Below, one piece after another: positions 1 through 5,128 of a stretch of DNA of 5,794 bases. Positions within the stretch are counted from its first letter, which is position 1. The number at the start of each line of letters is the position of its first letter. The notes beneath the pieces were generated by a model. It did not search any database and had not been told where the DNA came from. It worked only from the letters and a program-made list of their open reading frames with translations. Source of the stretch: Nitrososphaerales archaeon. Lineage in GTDB: Archaea > Thermoproteota > Nitrososphaeria > Conexivisphaerales > UBA164. The DNA is taken from positions 7,133-12,926 of the forward strand of contig JAGDXK010000018.1 of the NCBI GenBank assembly GCA_023256405.1, read 5' to 3'. Both the position numbers and the translations under genes were made by a program.

Positions 1-690
1 GTTATGCCAAAGTTCTACAGCGTTCCCAGAAAAAGGTACGTTTTTGTAACTAACGTCAATCCGGGACCCAATCCAAAGAGCTTAGCCTACGATCCGGTAA
101 CGTTAGTAAGGGATATACTTGGATACGCTAGGACCGCATGGGAGGCCAAGAAGGGAATTAAGGCAGGGATGCTGCTGGTCAACGGAAAGGTTGTCAAGGA
201 TCATCAGTACCCAATAGGGCTATTCGACGTGATAAACATAAGGGACACTGATATATATTACAGGCTAGTGCCCGCTGAGGGCAAAGAGCTGCATCCGATT
301 AAGATCCAGAAGCAGGAGAAGGACCTTAAAATTGTGAAGATCGTTAAGAAGACCAAGCTGAAAGGAGGCAGAGTTCAGTACACCGGACACGACTCCTCTG
401 TGTACCTTCTCGATGATGAGTCGCTCAAGATCGGGGATTCGCTTCTCGTTAACCTCTCAGACAAGAAGGTTCTGGCGAGCTTCAGGTTCGAGGAAGGAAA
501 TCTGGGCCTTGTATATAGAGGAAGGAGAGTTGGCGTTCTTGGCAAAATAGCCGAGATCATACCTAGCACGTTTTCAAGGATCGCTATGGTTAAGCTGCTC
601 GTGGGAAATGAAAGCGTCACAGTTCCTACCGAATATGTAATAGTCGTGGGCAAGGAGAAGCCCGCAATCACGGTGGTGAGTCAAGAATGA
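1..690 (+). CDS. rps4e: 30S ribosomal protein S4e (eS4), probably 5'-partial
   Basis: This encodes a small-subunit ribosomal protein found only in archaea and eukaryotes, which binds 16S rRNA in the 30S body. From the first visible ATG (position 4) there are 228 residues. An S4-like RNA-binding fold lies at about residues 36-82 (RDILGYARTAWEAKK, LVNGKVVKD, YPIGLFDVI). The S4e central domain follows, and a KOW-type segment lies near 163-186 (GNLGLVYRGRRVGVLG). Family members usually begin with a basic stretch ending in HLKRLAAPK before the PRK...NPGP segment. Here the residues PKFYSVPRK start at once, and the codon before the ATG (GTT) keeps the frame open to the left edge. I therefore infer that the true start lies upstream of the window and that ATG 4 is an internal methionine. 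If ATG 4 is the start, the protein lacks the usual N-terminal tail. The TGA stop overlaps the L5 start in an ATGA arrangement. Identity is very secure; only the start is uncertain. Confidence 0.95.
   Translation, partial: VMPKFYSVPRKRYVFVTNVNPGPNPKSLAYDPVTLVRDILGYARTAWEAKKGIKAGMLLVNGKVVKDHQYPIGLFDVINIRDTDIYYRLVPAEGKELHPIKIQKQEKDLKIVKIVKKTKLKGGRVQYTGHDSSVYLLDDESLKIGDSLLVNLSDKKVLASFRFEEGNLGLVYRGRRVGVLGKIAEIIPSTFSRIAMVKLLVGNESVTVPTEYVIVVGKEKPAITVVSQE
672..679 (+). promoter_or_regulatory. Ribosome-binding site of L5
   Basis: GGTGGTGA inside the end of the S4e gene resembles the archaeal anti-16S consensus GGAGGTGA. It sits 7 bases before the ATG at 687 and 10 bases before the second ATG at 690. 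The spacing favours 687 as the L5 start. Confidence 0.6.
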
Positions 691-1220
691 TGACTGAGGG
701 CCAGCAGTCCAAACAGGAAAACCCGATGAAGAGGATCTACATAGACAAAGTTATACTGCATATAGCCGTTGGCGAATCTGGAGAGAAGCTGGAGAAGGCT
801 AAAAGGGTTCTTGAGGAGCTCTCGGGTCAGACCCCAAGCGAGAGAAAGGCCAAGAAGACGATCAGGGACTTTGGAATACACAGAGGTGAAAAGATAGCAG
901 CCATGGTAACTCTAAGAAAAAAGAAGGCAATGGAGGTGCTGCAGAGGGTTCTGGCAGCCAAGGGTAACGCCGTTCCTCTGAGCTCCGTTGACAGGTTTGG
1001 AAACCTAGCCTTTGGCATTAAGGAGCACATAGACATACCCGGAATGAAATACAACCCCGAGATAGGAATCTTTGGAATGGACGTGATAGTCAGCCTTGCA
1101 AGGCCTGGCTACAGGGTCCAGAGGAGAAAGAGGTCGAGATCCAAGATAGGGAAGGAGCACCGGATTTCAAGGGAAGAAGCAATACAGTTTTATAGGAGCA
1201 TAGGGGTGAATCTGGTGTAA
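687..1220 (+). CDS. rpl5: 50S ribosomal protein L5 (uL5), archaeal type
   Basis: L5 binds 5S rRNA and, with L18, forms part of the central protuberance of the 50S subunit. The protein has 177 residues, a normal length for archaeal L5. It shows the family's NPM motif (residues 12-14), IAVGESGEKLEKA (26-38), KAKKTIRDFGIHRGE (54-68) and the strongly conserved FGIKEHIDIPGMKYNPEIG (109-127), followed by GMDV and a basic C-terminal segment PGYRVQRRKRSRSKI. The gene opens ATG ATG. The first ATG (687) is chosen because GGTGGTGA lies 7 bases upstream and because NPM normally sits about a dozen residues into the protein. That excludes the in-frame ATG at residue 14. It overlaps S4e by 4 bases, and its TAA stop shares one base with the S14 start (TAATG). 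Confidence 0.98.
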   Translation: MMTEGQQSKQENPMKRIYIDKVILHIAVGESGEKLEKAKRVLEELSGQTPSERKAKKTIRDFGIHRGEKIAAMVTLRKKKAMEVLQRVLAAKGNAVPLSSVDRFGNLAFGIKEHIDIPGMKYNPEIGIFGMDVIVSLARPGYRVQRRKRSRSKIGKEHRISREEAIQFYRSIGVNLV

Positions 1221-1399
1221 TGGGCAAGTACATATTCGGAAAGATGAGGAGCGGAAAGCCAAGGAGGTTCGGAAAGGGAGCCAGAGCTTGCATAAGGTGC
1301 GGTCAGTACGGTCCAGTGATCCAGAAATATGGGCTTATGCTATGCAGGCAGTGCTTCAGAGAGGTTGCGCCCACTTTGGGCTTTAAGAAGTACAATTAG
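1220..1399 (+). CDS. rps14: 30S ribosomal protein S14 (uS14), zinc-binding type
   Basis: This short gene encodes 59 residues, within the usual 50-60 of the archaeal type. S14 assembles into the 30S head near S3 and S10; the eukaryotic counterpart is S29. The translation begins MGKYIFGKM and continues into a basic stretch. Four cysteines form a CxxC...CxxC zinc site at C24, C27, C42 and C45 (ACIRCGQYG and LCRQCFREVA). The C-terminus LGFKKYN is typical of the family. The ATG shares its first base with the last base of the L5 TAA stop. AGGGGTGA at 1202-1209, about 10 bases upstream, is the likely ribosome-binding site. All four zinc ligands are present, so this is the classical C+ form. The assignment is secure despite the small size. 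Confidence 0.97.
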   Translation: MGKYIFGKMRSGKPRRFGKGARACIRCGQYGPVIQKYGLMLCRQCFREVAPTLGFKKYN

Positions 1400-1402
1400 G
1401 TG
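1398..1402 (+). promoter_or_regulatory. Ribosome-binding site deciding the S8 start
   Basis: AGGTG overlaps the S14 stop codon and ends 6 bases before the ATG at 1409, which is standard archaeal spacing. The competing GTG at 1400 lies inside this element, so it is unlikely to be the initiation codon. Confidence 0.55.
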
Positions 1403-1408
1403 TTGGAT

Positions 1409-1801
1409 ATGCCTGCGCAGGATCTTCTCGCAAACCTCTTTAATACGATAATGGAGAACGAGAAGAGAAACAAGAGGGAGTGTTACGTCATGCCAGCCTC
1501 CAAGTTGCTGATGGAAACCCTGAGGATCATGCAGAAATACGGCTATATAGGTGAGTTTGAACTTATAGATGACAGGATACTTCCGAAGCTCAAGATTCAG
1601 CTTCTGGGCAGGATAAATAAGGCCGGCGTTATAAAGCCGAGGTTTCCTGTCGGATGGAAGGAAATAGGCCAGTGGGAAAGAAAGTACTTGCCGGCAGTAG
1701 GCGTTGGGATTCTGATACTCTCGACTGATAAGGGCATAATGAGCCACGTTGAGGCTCAGGAGAAAAAGATTGGAGGGAGGTTGTTAGGATATGTCTACTG
1801 A
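1409..1801 (+). CDS. rps8: 30S ribosomal protein S8 (uS8)
   Basis: S8 is a primary 16S rRNA-binding protein of the 30S platform. In several organisms it is also known to repress its own operon by binding a mimic of its rRNA site; I see no such mimic here. From ATG 1409 the protein is 130 residues, the usual archaeal S8 length. Family landmarks are DLLANLFNTI (residues 5-14), VMPASKLL (27-34), LPAVGVGILILST (94-106) and the C-terminal signature KGIMSHVEAQEKKIGG (108-123) ending GRLLGYVY. The frame is open three codons further, to GTG 1400, directly after the S14 stop (TTG 1403 is another option). That would add VLD. I prefer ATG 1409 for its length and for the AGGTG 6 bases upstream. The gene ends inside L6 with an 11-base overlap. 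Confidence 0.96.
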   Translation: MPAQDLLANLFNTIMENEKRNKRECYVMPASKLLMETLRIMQKYGYIGEFELIDDRILPKLKIQLLGRINKAGVIKPRFPVGWKEIGQWERKYLPAVGVGILILSTDKGIMSHVEAQEKKIGGRLLGYVY

Positions 1802-2342
1802 AACAGTAACCCAGAAGCTCTACTCTGAGGAGATTCAGATACCTGAGGGGGTTACAGTGGCCCTGGAGGGCAAGAAGCTTAAAGTGAAGGGGCCTAAGGG
1901 TGAATGCGAGAAAGACTTTTCTAAGATGAAGGTTGACATAAAGGTTGATGGAAACAGGGTCATTGTGTCAAGCATAAAGAAGAGGAAGGACTACTATGCC
2001 GTCGCAAGGGCCGTTGTGAAGCATGTTAAGAACCTCATAGAGGGCGTTCAGAAAGGATACACGTATAAGCTGAAGATCGTCTATTCACATTTTCCAATTC
2101 AGGTAAAGGTCGAAAAAGGTCAAGTCAGGATTGAAAACTTTATTGGTGAAAGATTTCCGAGGTTTGCAAAGATAGTAGGTTCTAACACCAAAGTGACGGT
2201 GCAGGGAGATGACGTTATAGTTGAAGGGCCATGCAAGGAGGCGGTAGGGCAGACAGCAGGAAACATAGAGAACGCAACGAGAATAAAGTACAAGGACCCG
2301 AGGGTTTTCCTAGACGGGGTGTATATATATGAAAGATCCTGA
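1791..2342 (+). CDS. rpl6: 50S ribosomal protein L6 (uL6), archaeal type
   Basis: L6 binds 23S rRNA near the sarcin-ricin loop and the base of the L7/L12-type stalk, where translation factors dock. The protein has 183 residues and the expected two similar halves. The first carries IPEGVTVALEGKKLKVKGPKG (about 17-37). The second carries KVTVQGDDVIVEGPCKEAVG (about 134-153), followed by the family signature QTAGNIENATRIKYKDPRVF (154-173) and DGVYIYE. The ATG lies within the end of S8 (11-base overlap). A strong purine element, GGAGGGAGG at 1772-1780, is about 10 bases upstream. The last 14 bases of the gene are shared with L32e. Eukaryotic counterpart: L9. Nothing is missing compared with the family. 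Confidence 0.98.
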   Translation: MSTETVTQKLYSEEIQIPEGVTVALEGKKLKVKGPKGECEKDFSKMKVDIKVDGNRVIVSSIKKRKDYYAVARAVVKHVKNLIEGVQKGYTYKLKIVYSHFPIQVKVEKGQVRIENFIGERFPRFAKIVGSNTKVTVQGDDVIVEGPCKEAVGQTAGNIENATRIKYKDPRVFLDGVYIYERS

Positions 2343-2697
2343 AAAGAAGATTCCTGAGTTCAGAAGAGGAGAGAGCTGGAGATACAAGAGGATTAAGGAG
2401 AACTGGAGGAAACCAAAAGGAATCGACAACAAGATGAGGCTGCAGCTCCGTGGATGGCCTCCGATAGTCAAGATAGGATACAGGAAGTCAAAAAAGGTAA
2501 GAGGACTGCATCCATCCGGGCTGCAGGAGGTGCTTGTCACAAACGTTAAGGAGCTCGAGAGCCTAGATCCTGCCAAGCACGCCGTAAGGCTTTCTGGAAG
2601 GCTTGGCCTGAGGAAGAAGCTCGAAATACTCAATGAGGCAAGAAAGAGAGGGCTAAGGGTCCTTAACGCTCCATCGGGGGTGGTAGCTGAAAAATGA
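2329..2697 (+). CDS. rpl32e: 50S ribosomal protein L32e (eL32)
   Basis: This encodes a large-subunit protein shared only by archaea and eukaryotes, which binds 23S rRNA on the 50S surface. It has 122 residues, close to the minimal length for the family. Typical motifs are present in order: PEFRRGESWRYKRIKENWRKPKGIDNK (about 9-35, in which WRKPKGIDN is diagnostic), KIGYRKSKKVRGLHPSG (about 48-64), and a central segment ending RKKLEILNEARKRGLRVLN. The ATG lies inside the L6 gene, giving the longest overlap of the window (14 bases). GGGGTG at 2316-2321, 7 bases upstream, is a reasonable ribosome-binding site. The stop overlaps the L19e start as ATGA. L32e followed by L19e is a purely archaeal insertion, since bacterial spc operons go directly from L6 to L18. 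Confidence 0.97.
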   Translation: MKDPEKKIPEFRRGESWRYKRIKENWRKPKGIDNKMRLQLRGWPPIVKIGYRKSKKVRGLHPSGLQEVLVTNVKELESLDPAKHAVRLSGRLGLRKKLEILNEARKRGLRVLNAPSGVVAEK

Positions 2698-3098
2698 ACC
2701 TCAGGAATAAAAAAGAGCTGATAAGCAGGATGTTGGGAGTTGGAAAGGACAGGATCAAGTTCGATCCGGAGAGGCTTCAGGACATTGAAGACGCTGTAAC
2801 GAAGGATGACATCAGATCCCTTATCGATCAGGGGGCCATTGAAATTGAACAGATAAAGGGTCAGAAGACCAAGAAAGAAAAGAGAAAAAGAGGACCCGGA
2901 AGCAGAAAGGGAAAGAAGACCGCCAGAGCTGGCAAAAAGGAAAGATGGGTTAAACAGGTAAGGGCCCTTAGGAATTATCTGAAATCCGTGAAATCGCAGA
3001 TACCACGGGACCTTTACTGGGAGGCATACAGAAAGATAAAGGGTGGCGAGATCAAAACGGTTGCTAGGCTTAAGGAGTTTTTAGGTGGTAGGCAATGA
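2694..3098 (+). CDS. rpl19e: 50S ribosomal protein L19e (eL19), shortened
   Basis: This is an archaeal/eukaryotic large-subunit protein with long helices that wrap 23S rRNA; in eukaryotes it contributes to a bridge to the small subunit. Landmarks are NLRNKKELISRMLGVG (2-17), FDPERLQDIEDAVTKDDIR (23-41), LIDQGAI (43-49), the signature RGPGSRKGKKTAR (66-78), then KERWVKQVRALRNYL and a helical C-terminal domain ending KEFLGG. At 134 residues it is shorter than the roughly 145-150 usual in archaea. The basic linker before GPGSRKGK (about residues 56-65) is cut down and lacks the SRGRxR-type motif normally found there; the C-terminal tail is also short. It overlaps L32e and L18 by 4 bases each (ATGA). 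The gene is intact and the call is secure; the shortening is by comparison with remembered family members. Confidence 0.96.
   Translation: MNLRNKKELISRMLGVGKDRIKFDPERLQDIEDAVTKDDIRSLIDQGAIEIEQIKGQKTKKEKRKRGPGSRKGKKTARAGKKERWVKQVRALRNYLKSVKSQIPRDLYWEAYRKIKGGEIKTVARLKEFLGGRQ
3083..3088 (+). promoter_or_regulatory. Ribosome-binding site of L18
   Basis: AGGTGG near the end of L19e lies 6 bases before the ATG at 3095. An in-frame TAG at 3089-3091 falls between this site and the ATG, so L18 cannot start further upstream. Confidence 0.6.
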
Positions 3099-3649
3099 TG
3101 TTTAGAAGAAGAAGGGAATTTAAAACCAACTACAAAAGAAGGAAGAAGGTCATAATGTCAAAGCTTCCAATGGTTTATGCATTCAAGTCGAACAAGAACA
3201 TTTGGGGGCAGATTATTAAGCCGGCAAGGACAGGAGATGTCGTGCTGGTTCAGGCGAACTCCAAGGAGCTTGAGAAGCTTGGGTGGAAGTTCAGCAGAAA
3301 GAACTATCCAGCAGCTTATCTTGTTGGTCTTCTGCTGGGCAAAAGGGCAGTTAAGAAAGGAATAAACGACGCCATTCTTTATACCGGCGTCAAAGGTTTC
3401 GTTGCTAAAAGCAAGATAGCAGCTTTCGCAAAGGGGGTTGTTGACGCCGGGCTGAACCTCAGGATCTCCGAGGACGTATTTCCAGACGAGGACATCATAA
3501 GAGGCGAGAAGATAGTGGCCTATGCAAAGAGCCTTGCCCAGTCTGGTTATTCTGGGCCTCAGTTTTCAGATGTAATGAAGGAGATAGAGAGCCTTCCAAA
3601 GATATTTGAGGAGATTAAGAACAAGATTCTAGGAGGTGAAATAGAATGA
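3095..3649 (+). CDS. rpl18: 50S ribosomal protein L18 (uL18), archaeal type
   Basis: L18 binds 5S rRNA and, with L5, anchors it in the central protuberance; the eukaryotic counterpart is L5. The protein has 184 residues. Family features are FRRRREFKTNYKRRK at the N-terminus (3-17), KSNKNIWGQII (31-41), the diagnostic NYPAAYLVGLLLGKRAVKKG (70-89), KGVVDAGL (113-120) and FPDEDIIRGEKI (129-140). A helical C-terminal extension typical of the archaeal form follows. Most archaeal L18 proteins have a short GPRYKVP-like stretch before FRRRRE. Here FRRRR begins at residue 3, and a TAG six bases before the ATG proves that no upstream start exists in this frame. Of the tandem ATGs at 3095 and 3098, the first is better spaced from AGGTGG. 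It overlaps L19e and S5 by 4 bases each. Confidence 0.97.
   Translation: MMFRRRREFKTNYKRRKKVIMSKLPMVYAFKSNKNIWGQIIKPARTGDVVLVQANSKELEKLGWKFSRKNYPAAYLVGLLLGKRAVKKGINDAILYTGVKGFVAKSKIAAFAKGVVDAGLNLRISEDVFPDEDIIRGEKIVAYAKSLAQSGYSGPQFSDVMKEIESLPKIFEEIKNKILGGEIE
3631..3639 (+). promoter_or_regulatory. Strong ribosome-binding site of S5
   Basis: AGGAGGTGA, a near-perfect complement of the archaeal 16S 3' end, lies 6 bases before the S5 ATG at 3646. It is the best such site in the window and also encodes the GG-E near the C-terminus of L18. Confidence 0.75.
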
Positions 3650-4281
3650 GCGAGCAGGTTGCACCGGCTGAGGCGCCAGAGGAGAAGAAGGAGTGGACAC
3701 CCAGAACAACGTTAGGACAGCTGGTCAAGGAAGGAAAGATAACAAGCCTGACTGAGATATTCCAGCTTGGGTACAAGATCAAGGAGCCCGAGATAGTTCA
3801 GACTCTGCTTCCAAACCTCAAGACGCTTCTGTATGGGGTAAGGGTGGTACAGAAGCAGACTGACGCAGGGGAGAAAACCAGGTTCAGGGCTGTTGTGGCT
3901 ATAGGCGATCAGAGCGGCTGGTTTGGCGTTGGTCACGCTAAGTCAATGAACACCAGAACGGCAATTGACAAGGCCATAAGGAACGCAATGCTTAACATCG
4001 TTCCGGTGCCGCTGGGATGTGGGAGCTGGGAGTGCAGATGTGGCCAGCCGCATTCGGTACCTTACGTGCTTTCGGGAAAGACAGGAAGCGTGAGGATAGT
4101 CATATATCCTGCGCCAAGAGGTCTCGGGATAGTTGCTGCACCACACATCAAGAACCTGATAAGTCTTGCAGGAGTTAAGGATGCCTGGACCAAGACCTTC
4201 GGCATGACATCAACGGACATCTCAATGGCTTTCGCCGTTTATGACGCTTTTAAGAATGCATCGAAGATGATCCTGAAATGA
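3646..4281 (+). CDS. rps5: 30S ribosomal protein S5 (uS5), archaeal type
   Basis: S5 sits at the 30S mRNA entry side and influences decoding accuracy; the eukaryotic counterpart is S2. The protein has 211 residues, normal for archaea and longer than bacterial S5. After an acidic, alanine-rich N-terminus come WTPRTTLGQLVKEGKI (17-32) and the double-stranded-RNA-binding-like domain (about 57-120, including RFRAVVAIGD and GWFGVGHAKS). The archaeal/eukaryotic signature GCGSWECRCGQPHSVP follows (124-139), then the C-terminal domain (GSVRIVIYPAPRGLGIV, LISLAGVKDAWTKTFG). The cysteines at 125, 130 and 132 belong to this family signature and are not a zinc finger. The start is set by AGGAGGTGA. The gene overlaps L18 and L30 by 4 bases each. 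No family element is missing. Confidence 0.98.
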   Translation: MSEQVAPAEAPEEKKEWTPRTTLGQLVKEGKITSLTEIFQLGYKIKEPEIVQTLLPNLKTLLYGVRVVQKQTDAGEKTRFRAVVAIGDQSGWFGVGHAKSMNTRTAIDKAIRNAMLNIVPVPLGCGSWECRCGQPHSVPYVLSGKTGSVRIVIYPAPRGLGIVAAPHIKNLISLAGVKDAWTKTFGMTSTDISMAFAVYDAFKNASKMILK

Positions 4282-4712
4282 CGCTGATAGTTGCAATAAG
4301 AATAAAGGGAACAGTCAACGTAAGCGAAAGGGTCGACAGGACGCTCAGGCTCTTGCATCTCAGGAGAAAGTTCAACGCAACAATATTAAGGGACGATCCG
4401 GTTACTAGAGGAATGCTCCAGAGGGCTAAGGACTACATCGTTTGGCAGGAGATACCAGTTGAAAAGGCAGCAGAGCTTCTACAGAAGTGGGGAAGGACCA
4501 CGGGCTGGAGACCTCTGACGCTGGAATATCTTAGATCCAAGGGCATAAACAGCTACGAGGAGCTTCTGAAGCTTTATGAGGACAGGAAGGTAAAGTTCAG
4601 GGAGCTCGGCATAAAGCCATACGTTGGCCTGCCACCTCCAAAAAGGGGAATTCCGAGAAGAAAATATACAGCTCTTGAGCTATTAGAGAGGATGATGCAG
4701 AATGGCAACTAG
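4278..4712 (+). CDS. rpl30: 50S ribosomal protein L30 (uL30), archaeal/L7e type
   Basis: This is a large-subunit 23S rRNA-binding protein. The 144 residues make it the long archaeal form, related to eukaryotic L7; bacterial L30 has only about 60. The ferredoxin-like L30 core is seen at the N-terminus: IVAIRIKGTVNV (3-14), TLRLLHLRRKFNATIL (22-37) and RGMLQRAKDYIVWQEI (44-59). The archaeal extension follows, with KWGRTTGWRPLTLEYLR (70-86), a helical stretch, and LGIKPYVGLPPPKRG (110-124), which matches the usual proline-rich LHPPRKG region. No GGAGG-like element precedes the ATG, which overlaps the S5 stop as ATGA. Translation is therefore probably coupled to S5. The end overlaps L15 by 11 bases. 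Confidence 0.96.
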   Translation: MTLIVAIRIKGTVNVSERVDRTLRLLHLRRKFNATILRDDPVTRGMLQRAKDYIVWQEIPVEKAAELLQKWGRTTGWRPLTLEYLRSKGINSYEELLKLYEDRKVKFRELGIKPYVGLPPPKRGIPRRKYTALELLERMMQNGN

Positions 4713-5127
4713 AAAGAGAAAGGTAAGGAAGCTCAGGGGATCCAGGACGATGGGATGGGGACAGGTAGGGCAGCACAGAAAGTCAGGAGGGCACGGAGGT
4801 GTTGGCAACGCAGGGCTTCACAAGCACAAATGGAGCTGGATACTTGTGCACGATCCAGATCACTTCGGCAAGGATGGCTTTCACAGGCCGCGTTCGCATG
4901 AGATCAAAAGGTGGATAAACGTTGGCGATATAGAGCAGCTGCTTGAGAAGGTTGAGATAAAGGAGACAAGGGATGGGCTGCCGGTTCTGAACCTAAAGGA
5001 TATGGGTGTGGAGAAGGTTCTTGGCAAAGGAAAGATAACTAAGGCACTGTACATAATAGCTGAAAGCTGGACAAAGAAGGCTGAGAATGCGATCAAGGCT
5101 GTCGGCGGAAAGATAGTAGCAGAATAA
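4702..5127 (+). CDS. rpl15: 50S ribosomal protein L15 (uL15), archaeal type
   Basis: L15 is a 23S rRNA-binding assembly protein with a long basic N-terminal extension that penetrates the 50S subunit; the eukaryotic counterpart is L27A. The 141 residues begin with RKRKVRKLRGSRTMGWGQ. The glycine/histidine-rich signature GQHRKSGGHGGVGNAGLHKH follows (23-42), then KWSW and HFGKDGFHRP (54-63). The C-terminal globular half carries INVGDIEQL (72-80) and KVLGKGKITKALYI (105-118), and ends in AIKAVGGKIV, as expected for the family. The start lies inside L30 (11-base overlap), with a moderate purine element, GAGG at 4688-4691, about 10 bases upstream. The TAA stop is followed by a single base and then the SecY ATG. 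Confidence 0.97.
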   Translation: MATRKRKVRKLRGSRTMGWGQVGQHRKSGGHGGVGNAGLHKHKWSWILVHDPDHFGKDGFHRPRSHEIKRWINVGDIEQLLEKVEIKETRDGLPVLNLKDMGVEKVLGKGKITKALYIIAESWTKKAENAIKAVGGKIVAE

Positions 5128-5128
5128 A

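Noticed and set aside
1340..1747. 135-codon open frame on the - strand across S14 and S8
   Set aside because: Both sense-strand genes are unmistakable ribosomal proteins; the antisense frame shows no family features.
2320..2330. TATATATAT run resembling an archaeal TATA box upstream of L32e
   Set aside because: It encodes VYIY at the end of L6 and runs directly into the L32e ATG. A TATA box should lie about 25 bases before a transcription start, and no BRE-like purines are in the right place.
2859..2950. Lysine-rich, low-complexity purine tract that could be a repeat or a frameshift
   Set aside because: The frame reads through into the L19e signature GPGSRKGKKTAR and on to the expected C-terminal domain, so it is an ordinary basic rRNA-binding segment, although shortened.
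4018..4050. Clustered cysteines in S5 that look like a zinc-binding site
   Set aside because: GCGSWEC.CG.PHSVP is the normal signature of archaeal and eukaryotic S5 and is not a known zinc finger.
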